A stretch of 34,396 nt of DNA, from the NCBI GenBank assembly GCA_001567275.1, contig LNBX01000029.1, forward strand, positions 1-34,396, in the 5' to 3' direction. The notes under the pieces are model-generated. The model did no database searches. It had not been told where the DNA came from and saw nothing but the letters and a program-made list of their open reading frames with translations. The first letter of the stretch is position 1; each line of letters opens with the position of its first letter. Shown one piece after another: positions 27,850 to 34,396 of this stretch. The translations under genes and the position numbers were made by a program. Source of the DNA: Bacteroidetes bacterium OLB10. Lineage in GTDB: Bacteria > Bacteroidota > Bacteroidia > AKYH767-A > OLB10.

Positions 27850-28252
27850 AATACTCAGCGCAATTATTTTCTGTTTCTTTAAGTTTCACGCAATGCAGCG
27901 TAGCTCCCAGTTTACTGATTTCGTTCTGCAACTGATTCCATATTTCTATTGTCAGTATTTCTGTTGAAGGCATTTTCCCTGTCATAAAATCAACATCTAA
28001 GTTAATATTTTTATGATCAAGTTTGTCAATTACTTTATTTTTTATCAGTGTACTGAGTTTTTTCAGATCAACCACAAAACCGGTAACAGGATCAGGGTTT
28101 CCTTTAACGGTTACATACAACTCATAGTTATGTCCGTGCCAGTTAGGATTGGAGCATTTGCCAAATACTTCCATATTTTGTGCATCGCTCCACTCCGATT
28201 TGAATAATTTATGAGCTGCGTTAAAATGTTCCTTGCGGGTAATGAAAACCAT
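27842..28252 (-). CDS. queD: 6-pyruvoyl-tetrahydropterin / 6-carboxytetrahydropterin synthase family enzyme
   Basis: From the ATG at 28252 the protein has 136 residues. Zinc ligands are H14 (HFNAAHKL), H39 and H41 (HGHNYE), with the catalytic cysteine C33 in [11 protein letters not shown], and TGFVVDL and PSTEIL as usual. The spacing C-x5-H-G-H-N-Y resembles eukaryotic PTPS rather than classic E. coli QueD, so the product could be 6-pyruvoyl- or 6-carboxy-tetrahydropterin; the symbol queD is provisional. It uses the FolE product. A frame 39 codons longer upstream is rejected because it crosses the promoter and is not family-like. Confidence 0.88.
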   Translation of the reverse strand: MVFITRKEHFNAAHKLFKSEWSDAQNMEVFGKCSNPNWHGHNYELYVTVKGNPDPVTGFVVDLKKLSTLIKNKVIDKLDHKNINLDVDFMTGKMPSTEILTIEIWNQLQNEISKLGATLHCVKLKETENNCAEYYG

Positions 28253-28270
28253 GGTTAAAAAAATGAAGTG

Positions 28271-28297
28271 CAAAGGTAATAAACCAAATGTAAGCAA
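28271..28297 (-). promoter_or_regulatory. Promoter region of the PTPS-folE-receiver operon
   Basis: On the minus strand TTG (28295-28297), 16 bp, then TACCTTTG (28271-28278), an exact -7 box, about 18 bp before the ATG at 28252. A second exact box, TACATTTG (28285-28292), lies just upstream, so two starts are possible. Confidence 0.5.
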
Positions 28298-28319
28298 GGG
28301 CTGAAAGTCATTACATTTG
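28285..28319. repeat. Perfect 9-bp inverted repeat of divergent -7 boxes
   Basis: CAAATGTAA (28285-28293) and TTACATTTG (28311-28319) are exact reverse complements separated by 17 bp. Each arm contains TACATTTG, an exact -7 box pointing away from the centre: the left arm towards the pterin operon, the right arm towards the AlbA_2 gene. It is either a symmetric divergent promoter or an operator for a dimeric regulator. Confidence 0.6.
28312..28319 (+). promoter_or_regulatory. Candidate -7 box of the AlbA_2-rsmE operon
   Basis: TACATTTG is an exact TAnnTTTG match 57 bp before the ATG at 28377, and forms the right arm of the 9-bp inverted repeat. It supports the downstream ATG over a TTG at 28317, which lies inside the box. 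Confidence 0.4.
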
Positions 28320-28376
28320 TCATCCGTAACAGTATTCAGGCAGAGAGAACGGAGAAGCAAATTAAGCATAGTTGCT

Positions 28377-29051
28377 ATGAATCATTTCACAAAAAAGAAA
28401 AGCGAGCAATCCAAAAAAGTAATTATTCCCAGAGGACTTGAAACACTGATTGCTGAAGGTGAAGGAGAAATGCTTGATTACAAAAAAGAAATTACGAGCG
28501 TACATAAAATTGCAAAAACAATAACTTCATTTTCCAATCATAAAGGAGGCAAAATTTTAGTTGGCGTAAATGACAATAAAACCATCAGCGGTATTCGGTC
28601 AGAAGAAGAAAAATTTATGTTGCAGCAGGCAGCAGAAAATTATTGCCAGCCGGTGGTGGAACTTAAATATAAAGAATGGCATTGCGGAAAGAAATCAGTG
28701 CTTGAGGTGATGGTTGAAGAAGGTGCAAAGAAACCTTATTACGCCATTGATGAAAACGGAAAACGATGGGTGTATATACGTATTCAGGATCAAACGGTGC
28801 TTGCAAGCAAGGTTTGGGTAGATGTGCTTAAGAAAAATAATTCTGAAAATCCGTTGTTGATACGTTATACTTCCAAAGAAAAAGAACTGCTGCAATATCT
28901 GACAACTCATCAGCAGATTACACTCAAACAATATTGCAGTCTGCTGAATATTTCCCGATGGCGTGCCATCAGAATATTATCCAATCTGATAAGTGTAGGT
29001 GTGATAAGAGTGACTGTCGGTAATAACGGAGAATACTATACTTTAGCCTGA
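28377..29051 (+). CDS. AlbA_2 (Schlafen-like) domain protein with a C-terminal winged helix
   Basis: From the ATG at 28377 the protein has 224 residues. Residues about 25-150 form an AlbA_2 domain: GEGEMLDYKKEI, then AKTITSFSNHKGGKILVGVND, then a KPYYAIDENGKRWVYIRI strand. Residues about 165-222 look like a winged helix (ITLKQYCSLLNISRWRAIRILSNLISVGVI). AlbA_2 domains bind nucleic acid, and some Schlafen relatives cleave RNA. The fused wHTH suggests a transcriptional regulator. It lies divergent from the pterin operon, and its stop codon abuts the rsmE ATG. It may control the shared intergenic region; this is inference. Confidence 0.82.
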   Translation: MNHFTKKKSEQSKKVIIPRGLETLIAEGEGEMLDYKKEITSVHKIAKTITSFSNHKGGKILVGVNDNKTISGIRSEEEKFMLQQAAENYCQPVVELKYKEWHCGKKSVLEVMVEEGAKKPYYAIDENGKRWVYIRIQDQTVLASKVWVDVLKKNNSENPLLIRYTSKEKELLQYLTTHQQITLKQYCSLLNISRWRAIRILSNLISVGVIRVTVGNNGEYYTLA

Positions 29052-29744
29052 ATGGAATTATTTTACAGCTCACAAATTTCGAATCAGATTGCATTGTTAG
29101 ACGAACAGGAATCGCGTCACTGCATAAAAGTATTGAGGCACCGGCAGAATGATGAGCTTAATTTTACAGATGGAAACGGAAATATTTATTCCGGAAAACT
29201 TTCCAAAGCCGATTTGCGACAGTGTGAAATAACAATACAGAACATACAAAAGGAAGAACAACGAAATTTTGAATTGCATATAGCCATTGCTCCTACCAAG
29301 GCAATGGAACGTTTTGAATGGTTTCTTGAAAAAGCTGCTGAGTTAGGTGTGGAAGAAATAACTCCTCTGTTATGCAGGCACAGCGAGCGCAAACATCTGA
29401 ACATGGAGCGCTGCGAAAAAATTCTGATTTCGGGAATGAAACAAAGTAACAGAAGCCGCAAGCCAAAACTCAACGAGATGACTCCATTCAACAAAATGAT
29501 GAACCATAATGCTGATGTGAAAGCCATTGCACATTGCAGCAGTGGAGATAAAAAATCTATCATCGAAATTATGCAAGCATCATCTCTGCTTTTGCTCATA
29601 GGCCCTGAGGGCGATTTTTCTGAAGAAGAAATTAAACTTGCCACTGACGCATCCTTTATTCCACTGACCTTAGGAGATAAAAGACTTCGAACAGAAACTG
29701 CAGCAGTGCATGCTGCAAGCATAACTTATTTTCTGAAAAATTAA
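29052..29744 (+). CDS. rsmE: 16S rRNA (uracil(1498)-N3)-methyltransferase RsmE
   Basis: The protein has 230 residues. An N-terminal PUA-like domain (LDEQESRHCIKVLRHRQNDELNFTDG region) precedes a SPOUT knotted methyltransferase with the SAM-binding loops LIGPEGDFSEEE (183-194) and GDKRLRTETAAVHA (209-222). RsmE methylates U1498 of 16S rRNA. The motif has D188 where the family often has glycine (GPEGGF), a mild change. Its ATG directly follows the TGA of the AlbA_2 gene, so it is co-transcribed and probably coupled to it. Confidence 0.95.
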   Translation: MELFYSSQISNQIALLDEQESRHCIKVLRHRQNDELNFTDGNGNIYSGKLSKADLRQCEITIQNIQKEEQRNFELHIAIAPTKAMERFEWFLEKAAELGVEEITPLLCRHSERKHLNMERCEKILISGMKQSNRSRKPKLNEMTPFNKMMNHNADVKAIAHCSSGDKKSIIEIMQASSLLLLIGPEGDFSEEEIKLATDASFIPLTLGDKRLRTETAAVHAASITYFLKN

Positions 29745-29810
29745 ATCCTGTATCAGATTAACCATTCGCCACTCAGAACTGACTTTTCATATAAATTCGC
29801 AGCCGCAACA

Positions 29811-30812
29811 ATGACTCCACAAATCGCAACAAAAAGAATCATCAAAACACAATCTCAAAATCATATCTGTAAAAATATTCGTACTGCAGTCATTTTATTT
29901 GTTTTGCTTTTAAGTCAGCTGAATGCGATTGGCCAGGATACTTTAACTGCTCACAAAAAACTTCCGTTTCTTGAACCCTCTCCTGTTTATCTGAAAAGCC
30001 GTGCACAACTTGCAGGATATACTACACTGGGGTTATATGCCCTCACATCGGTAGGTTTGTATCACCTGTGGTACAGCAATTATGATTTGATGGGATTTCA
30101 TTATTTCAATGATGATGGTGAATGGTTGCAAATGGATAAAGCCGGGCATACTTTCAGTGCTTACATTGCAGGCCGTGCAGGCTACAATGTTTGTCGCTGG
30201 ACAGGACTTGACGAAAAAAGATCGGCACTGATTGGAGGAAATTTGGGATGGGTTTTTCTGGCTACGGTAGAAGTAATGGATGGTTTTTCAAGAGGATGGG
30301 GATTCTCGGCAGGAGATATGATTGCCAACACAACAGGTTCAGCATTGTTCATTTCGCAGCAATTGCTTTGGCATGAGCAGCGAGTGGAGTTGAAATTTTC
30401 CTTTCATCAAAGCAAATATGCACACTACCGCCCCGACCTGCTTGGGAGCGATTTTAAAGAGCAATTTTTTAAAGACTATAACGGACAAACACTTTGGCTT
30501 TCGGCCAACTTGCATTCATTTCTTAAAAAAGAATCACGGTTTCCTGCATTTCTGAATCTTGCTTTTGGTTATGGTGCTGACGGGATGACCGGAGCATTTT
30601 CAAACGCAACAAACTATCAGGGAAACATCATTCCCGAATTCACTCGTTGCAGACAGTTTTATCTGGCTCCCGATATTGATTTAACCAAGATAAAAACCAA
30701 TTCGAGGGTGCTGAAATTTATTTTTGAAGCAACCCGATATATCAAATTCCCATTGCCTGCATTAGAGTATAACTCCAAAAACCAATGGGTCTTTCATCCG
30801 CTTTATTTCTGA
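29811..30812 (+). CDS. DUF2279 (YfiM-like) membrane-associated protein
   Basis: The protein has 333 residues. A hydrophobic segment at about 25-42 ends in LNAIGQ and may be a signal peptide after a long basic n-region, so the true start could differ. The DUF2279 region (about 90-200) contains WLQMDKAGHTFSAYIAGRAGY, GGNLGWVFLATVEVMDGFSRGWGFSAGDMIAN, with the conserved KxGH and D-FS-GWGFS-D patterns. The remaining C-terminus is beta-rich and probably sits at the outer membrane. The function is unknown. Its last 10 bases overlap the end of the convergent gene. Confidence 0.85.
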   Translation: MTPQIATKRIIKTQSQNHICKNIRTAVILFVLLLSQLNAIGQDTLTAHKKLPFLEPSPVYLKSRAQLAGYTTLGLYALTSVGLYHLWYSNYDLMGFHYFNDDGEWLQMDKAGHTFSAYIAGRAGYNVCRWTGLDEKRSALIGGNLGWVFLATVEVMDGFSRGWGFSAGDMIANTTGSALFISQQLLWHEQRVELKFSFHQSKYAHYRPDLLGSDFKEQFFKDYNGQTLWLSANLHSFLKKESRFPAFLNLAFGYGADGMTGAFSNATNYQGNIIPEFTRCRQFYLAPDIDLTKIKTNSRVLKFIFEATRYIKFPLPALEYNSKNQWVFHPLYF

Positions 30813-31276
30813 GGTTCTTTTTCTACAATTTTAAAACTGAGGGTAGGCAATTTCTCCAATTCTGAATTTTCATCACCGGTAATTTCAACCCCTTTCAAAA
30901 TCACGGTATCTCCATTTTTCAAACGGTCAATGGCTTTGCGGGCGAGAATGGGAATCATCGTGCTGTCGCCCACTCCGAAACTTTTGTTTTCAAACGGGTT
31001 TAGAGTGAGCATGGTAAATTCATAAAATTTCAGATGGTAATTTTTATCGTTATCGCAATGCAACCTGAAGGGCGGATGATCTACCCAGGCGGCTAACTCT
31101 TCCTTGGTCAACTCCTTAATGATTAAAGAATCTGTTTTCACCCAACACTTACTCAGCGCAACCGGTTTGGCATTTTGAGCAAATGACGAAAATGTGCTGG
31201 AAATCAACATTATAACGATTAAGGTTATGGAATTTGAGCGCAGCCTAATTCTTAATTTTTTGACCATAGATTTCAT
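30803..31276 (-). CDS. Small secreted protein, possibly GldM-C-terminal-like
   Basis: The protein has 157 residues, with a signal peptide (about 8-33, ending FAQ) and a mature part of about 120 residues. The C-terminal segment (KNYHLKFYEFTML, then KSFGVGDSTMIPILARKAIDRLKNGDTVILKGVEITGDENSELEKLPTLSFKI) has the strand pattern of the last Ig-like domain of GldM, the T9SS/gliding motor shaft protein: a polar loop, an IxRLKxGD strand and a final LPxLxF strand. This likeness is by eye only. Function is unassigned. The start may be the ATG at 31267 (MVKKLR). An exact -7 box (TATGTTTG, minus) lies at 31337-31344. Confidence 0.75.
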   Translation of the reverse strand: MKSMVKKLRIRLRSNSITLIVIMLISSTFSSFAQNAKPVALSKCWVKTDSLIIKELTKEELAAWVDHPPFRLHCDNDKNYHLKFYEFTMLTLNPFENKSFGVGDSTMIPILARKAIDRLKNGDTVILKGVEITGDENSELEKLPTLSFKIVEKEPQK

Positions 31277-31412
31277 AAATTATTTCCCATTTTAGTTTAA
31301 AAAGAAGTTAAAATTGGTACAATTATAAGTAAAAAGCAAACATAATGGTTTGAGATACAGAATGCTAATCATTTACCTGAAAATAAATGTAGCGCAAGGG
31401 CTTATGGCGTAT

Positions 31413-31420
31413 TATATTTG
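31413..31420 (+). promoter_or_regulatory. Candidate -7 box of the primary sigma factor gene
   Basis: TATATTTG is an exact TAnnTTTG match about 95 bp before the sigma factor ATG, giving a leader of about 85-90 nt. No convincing -33 box is seen. The remaining 31277-31515 gap holds no other gene; an oppositely directed exact box lies at 31337-31344. Confidence 0.45.
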
Positions 31421-31515
31421 CAGCGCTTTGAAAAAATAAATTACAATTTAAAACCATAAATTTCGTTTTTTGTTCTTACATTGCGATATAATTAGAAAAC
31501 AATAAAAACATATAG

Positions 31516-32382
31516 ATGAGACAGCTAAAGATTACGAAATCAATTACAAACCGTGAAAGCGCATCGTTTGAAAAGTATCTTCAGGAGATTGGTAAAGAAG
31601 AATTGATTACCGCACAAATGGAGGTAGAATTAGCCAGGAAAATACGTGCAGGAGACCAACGAGCTTTAGAAAAATTAGTAAGAGCAAACCTTCGCTTCGT
31701 AGTATCAGTAGCCAAGCAATATCAGTCACAGGGATTGAGCCTTCCTGACTTGATTAATGAAGGAAATCTTGGATTGATAAAAGCAGCCAAGCGTTTTGAT
31801 GAAACCCGGGGATTTAAATTTATCTCCTATGCCGTATGGTGGATTCGTCAGTCAATCATGCAGGCTTTGGCTGAGCAGGCACGTATTGTGCGTTTGCCAT
31901 TGAATCAGATTGGTGCTGCCAACAAAGTGAAAAAAGCATTTTCAAATCTGGAACAAAAATTTGAACGTGAACCTACCGCTGAAGAGTTGGCAAATGAATT
32001 AGAAGTAGATACTGAGCGTATATCATACACCATGAAAATGCCGGGTCGCCATGTTTCTATGGATGCTCCATTTGTTCCGGGTGAAGACAATACCTTGCTT
32101 GATGTGTTAACCAATCCTGATGCACCTCATGCCGACAGCACTTTGATGGCTGAATCGTTACACACTGAAATCAACCGTTCATTAGAAACGTTACCTGAGC
32201 GTGAAAAAGATGTCATCAAACTGTTTTATGGAATTGGTGTTGAACATGGTTTGTCATTAGAAGAAATAGGTGAGAAATTTGATCTTACCCGCGAGCGTGT
32301 TCGTCAGCTGAAAGAAAAAGCGATTAAAACACTTCGTCAGAATTCAAAAAGCAAACTGCTGAAAGCCTACTTAGGTCAGTAA
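31516..32382 (+). CDS. rpoD: Primary RNA polymerase sigma factor (sigma-70 family)
   Basis: The protein has 288 residues, short for RpoD because region 1.1 and the non-conserved insert are absent, as in Bacteroidota. Region 1.2 begins at about 18 ([15 protein letters not shown]), region 2 has [20 protein letters not shown] and [15 protein letters not shown] (promoter -7 recognition), region 3 follows, and region 4 ends with the helix-turn-helix [18 protein letters not shown]. It should recognise the TTTG/TAnnTTTG promoters seen throughout the window. It is a single gene that converges on the CDF gene, with a strong hairpin between them. Confidence 0.96.
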   Translation: MRQLKITKSITNRESASFEKYLQEIGKEELITAQMEVELARKIRAGDQRALEKLVRANLRFVVSVAKQYQSQGLSLPDLINEGNLGLIKAAKRFDETRGFKFISYAVWWIRQSIMQALAEQARIVRLPLNQIGAANKVKKAFSNLEQKFEREPTAEELANELEVDTERISYTMKMPGRHVSMDAPFVPGEDNTLLDVLTNPDAPHADSTLMAESLHTEINRSLETLPEREKDVIKLFYGIGVEHGLSLEEIGEKFDLTRERVRQLKEKAIKTLRQNSKSKLLKAYLGQ

Positions 32383-32400
32383 GTAAAACTGATATTCGTT

Positions 32401-33276
32401 TCAAATGTGCTCATCCGGTTCAATATGGATGAGCACATTTGTTATTTGGGGGAGTTCTTTCAGCAATTTGTCTTTCAGCAAATGCGAAATACGATGCCCT
32501 TCGCTCACGCTGATTTGAGAATTGACGGTGATGTGTAAATCCACAAAATAGTTTATCCCCGATTTACGCACATAACATTTTTCGGTGTTGATGACTCCCT
32601 CCACTGTTGATGCTACTCTTCGTATTTCAGCAATCACATCGTCATACACATGCTCGTCCATAATTTCGCCCAATGCAGGTCTGAAAATGCGGTAGCTGTT
32701 ATAATAAATAAATCCTGCTGCCACGAGTGCTGCCCAGTCGTCAGCCGATTCATAACCTTTGCCCATAAAAACTGCAATAAAAATTCCGATGAATGCTGCC
32801 AGCGAAGTAAAAGCATCACTGCGATGATGCCATGCATCTGCCTTGAGTGAAACGCTTTTCAGTTCGTCACTTTTTTTGTTTACAAAGCGATAAAAAAATT
32901 CTTTTCCAAGAATAATCACGGCAAGCACTATCAGCGTGTAAGGTTCGGGCGACTGATGCGGAGTACGAATATGGATTATACTTTCGTAAGCAATGGTTGT
33001 GGCTGCAACAAGCAAAAACACCACTACCAAAAATGTGATTAGCGGCTCTGCTCTTCCATGTCCGTAGGGATGATTGGCATCGGCAGGGCGGCTTGCATAC
33101 TTCAAACCAAACAGCACCAGCATGGATGAAAAAATATCGGTAGTGGATTCAATGGCATCGGCAATCAAAGCATAGGAGTTACCGAAAAAACCTGCAAGCC
33201 ATTTTACCAAAGCAAGTGATGCATTTCCAATCATGCTCACCCAAATTGTTTTAATTGCTTGCTGCTGCGCTGACAT
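32401..33276 (-). CDS. Cation diffusion facilitator transporter
   Basis: The protein has 291 residues: about six membrane helices (1-205) followed by the cytoplasmic dimerisation domain (about 205-291). Metal-site residues in TM2 are E43-x3-D47 (AIESTTD) where FieF has D-x3-D, and in TM5 H150-x3-D154 (HHRSDAF). HPYGHGRAE (69-77) is typical. The family exports Zn, Fe or Mn using the proton gradient. The TM2 Glu for Asp makes the metal choice uncertain. The last 13 codons and the stop are encoded inside a perfect 15-bp inverted repeat that also serves the convergent sigma factor gene. Confidence 0.93.
   Translation of the reverse strand: MSAQQQAIKTIWVSMIGNASLALVKWLAGFFGNSYALIADAIESTTDIFSSMLVLFGLKYASRPADANHPYGHGRAEPLITFLVVVFLLVAATTIAYESIIHIRTPHQSPEPYTLIVLAVIILGKEFFYRFVNKKSDELKSVSLKADAWHHRSDAFTSLAAFIGIFIAVFMGKGYESADDWAALVAAGFIYYNSYRIFRPALGEIMDEHVYDDVIAEIRRVASTVEGVINTEKCYVRKSGINYFVDLHITVNSQISVSEGHRISHLLKDKLLKELPQITNVLIHIEPDEHI
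32402..32441. terminator. Perfect 15-bp hairpin between convergent rpoD and CDF genes
   Basis: CAAATGTGCTCATCC (32402-32416) and GGATGAGCACATTTG (32427-32441) are exact reverse complements with a 10-nt loop. The hairpin starts 20 bp after the rpoD stop and encodes the end of the CDF protein on the other strand. Neither side has a long T-run, so this is a likely but not classical bidirectional terminator or an RNA 3'-end stabiliser. Confidence 0.65.
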
Positions 33277-33370
33277 TCTTCTGAACTATGGTACGAAAGT
33301 AGCAAACAAACGATACCACTTCAGCAGCTAAAACAACATCGCAGAACAGACTAAGTTACAATTTATTTTT

Positions 33371-33520
33371 TGCAACCCGGCAAGAGGCAAGAGCTTGCCG
33401 GAGTCAGGGATTGCATTGCCTTAGCGCACCCGTGGCCCTAAAGGGCGCAGACACACTTCAAATACGTTGAGCGTTGTCACCCCTTCAGGGGTAAGGGGTG
33501 AGTGCGAGCGATTTGAATTA
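33371..33520. repeat. GC-rich, hairpin-dense intergenic element
   Basis: The 283-bp gap between the CDF gene and the T9SS cargo gene holds no gene but three palindromic units in locally GC-rich sequence. They are CCGGCAAG/CTTGCCGG (33377-33384, 33394-33401), GCCCT-AA-AGGGC (33435-33446) and TCACCCCTT/AAGGGGTGA (33477-33485, 33493-33501). The last sits inside a longer imperfect stem closed by TTCAAAT/ATTTGAA (33457-33463, 33511-33517). The composition differs from all neighbours. It looks like an interspersed palindromic repeat or a structured RNA. No second copy is visible in this window. Confidence 0.55.
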
Positions 33521-33559
33521 TTTATAAAAAAGTTTGATGTTATGTTTTAAATTGATTTC

Positions 33560-34396
33560 TTACTCCACCACCACCAACTTTTTATTTACCCGTTGGTTGT
33601 TGCTGGTGATGGTGCACTGATACACTCCATCTGCAATTTTGGGTAATGAAATATATTGCAGTGTACTCCATGGCGGCAAGGTTTGGTGGTAAATTTCTTT
33701 TCCTGTTATATCAAATATCTGCAACGTGCCGCTTTTGTTTTGCGGCAACAGATACATGATTCTAAAATTACCGTTGTTGGGGTTGGGCGAAATGGAAAAC
33801 GAAAATCATGCGCTGCCAAATCATGTATGCCTGTAAGCGTATCGCATGGGCTGCCCACCAAACGACCTAAGTAGTAGTTGGGGTGGTTGGGGACTCCGAT
33901 AAAAAACAGTTTGTAAAAACATTATGTAGTTGAACATCGCAAGCAATGCCCGCACTATCAGGATAATTCATTTCATGTAAATGTTTTACACTGCTTCCGG
34001 ACGAAATATAAATTTTTCCATTAGCAGCAAGATACATTAAAGCAAAGTTTGTATAAAAAGGCGGGGTTGGCGAAGGAAACACATCATTGGTTGCAACTAA
34101 TTGGTAAGGATTAACTATTATACTATCAGTATTAAATTGATAAAGTTTTTCAGAACTTGCAAAATAAAGATATTGCGAATTTGAAGAAAAAGCCGAGCTT
34201 GCTGAAATGTAGTTATCTGAATAATCAATGAGACTATCCAATGTGAATAATCCGTTGCATCTGTCAAATGAAAATAATGAAATGCAGGATAAATAATTCA
34301 TTCCATTTATTCCATAACTTCCTCCAAAAGCAAACTTTTCACCGTTTGGAGAGAACACTGGTTGCCCAGCATATCCCCATTGGAAACCTGTTATTG
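33560..34396 (-). CDS. T9SS-cargo surface protein with C-terminal sorting domain, partial and frame-broken
   Basis: The gene enters from the right edge (open reading from 34394). The first part, to 33867, has beta-propeller-like repeats (FSPNGEKFAFGG, SSNSQYLYFAS, LAANGKIYISSG). It stops early at TTPTTT. One base out of frame the natural continuation reads FFIGVPNHPNYYLGRLVGSPCDTLTG, then after a second shift FSISPNPNNGNF, ITGKEIYHQTL, ADGVYQCTI, ending KKLVVVE at 33560. The last 70 residues are a type A T9SS sorting domain. Adding one base at the A6 tract 33901-33906 and one within 33796-33805 restores a single frame of 278 residues. Two homopolymer slips within about 100 bp point to sequencing error rather than decay. 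Confidence 0.75.

Noticed and set aside
28253..28369. N-terminal extension of the PTPS-type gene by 39 codons
   Set aside because: It crosses two exact -7 boxes, and the family N-terminus begins at the internal ATG at 28252.
29186..29722. 178-codon open frame on the minus strand inside rsmE
   Set aside because: rsmE on the other strand has all family motifs. The antisense frame shows no domain and is Ser/Leu-rich by complement.
33371..33520. CRISPR array
   Set aside because: The palindromes differ from each other and are not regularly spaced, and no cas gene is present.
1..34396. tRNA, rRNA, transposase or phage genes
   Set aside because: Reading both strands I found no cloverleaf-like gene, rRNA segment, DDE or tyrosine recombinase, or phage structural gene.

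Overview
The window is an AT-rich stretch of a Bacteroidota chromosome, probably from an uncultured member near Chitinophagales or Sphingobacteriales. The lineage rests on a short primary sigma factor without region 1.1, exact Bacteroidota-type -7 boxes (TAnnTTTG) before many genes, a TonB receptor with an N-terminal carboxypeptidase-regulatory-like domain, a PorV-like barrel, secreted proteins with C-terminal sorting-type domains, tandem DUF1573 proteins and a DUF5916 protein. It is mostly housekeeping sequence. I see no rRNA, tRNA, CRISPR array, transposase or prophage gene.

Layout. Positions 1-820 (minus) hold greA and a HIT-family gene cut by the left edge. Positions 904-9925 (minus) form one operon of a TonB-dependent receptor, a 1399-residue secreted protein and a PorV-like outer-membrane protein, with a candidate promoter before it and a strong hairpin terminator after it. 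A small membrane-anchored protein of unknown function follows, then smc (plus), a small very basic secreted protein (minus) and a Rieske-like lipoprotein (plus). Next come pyrE with an SRPBCC protein (minus), a Nudix hydrolase (plus), a class I aminotransferase (minus), two tandem DUF1573 proteins (minus) and a glutamate/dicarboxylate-type symporter (minus). On the plus strand follow a frame-interrupted DUF5916 outer-membrane protein and the tightly packed valS-DUF2007-cdsA operon. This converges on a minus-strand operon encoding a 6-pyruvoyl-tetrahydropterin-synthase-type enzyme, FolE and a receiver protein with a C-terminal membrane helix. Divergent from it lie an AlbA_2-wHTH protein and rsmE. 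The right end carries a DUF2279 protein, a small secreted protein, the primary sigma factor, a cation diffusion facilitator, a GC-rich hairpin-dense intergenic element and a frame-broken T9SS cargo gene cut by the right edge.

How the genes work together. The receptor/secreted protein/PorV-like triad is the best candidate for a poorly described system. The parts fit a substrate-specific surface machine: an energised channel, a surface or secreted partner, and a T9SS-type shuttle. FolE and the PTPS-type enzyme catalyse consecutive steps of pterin synthesis, and a tail-anchored CheY-like receiver shares their transcription unit. valS, DUF2007 and cdsA are joined by 4-bp spacing and a GTGA overlap.

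Three single-base frame breaks, all at homopolymers (22634-22641, 33796-33805 and 33901-33906), suggest residual sequencing errors, although the T8 tract at 22634 could be a real switch. Promoter calls rest on matches to TTTG/TTG-N(17-23)-TAnnTTTG and are predictions. Family names come from recognised motifs, not from searches.
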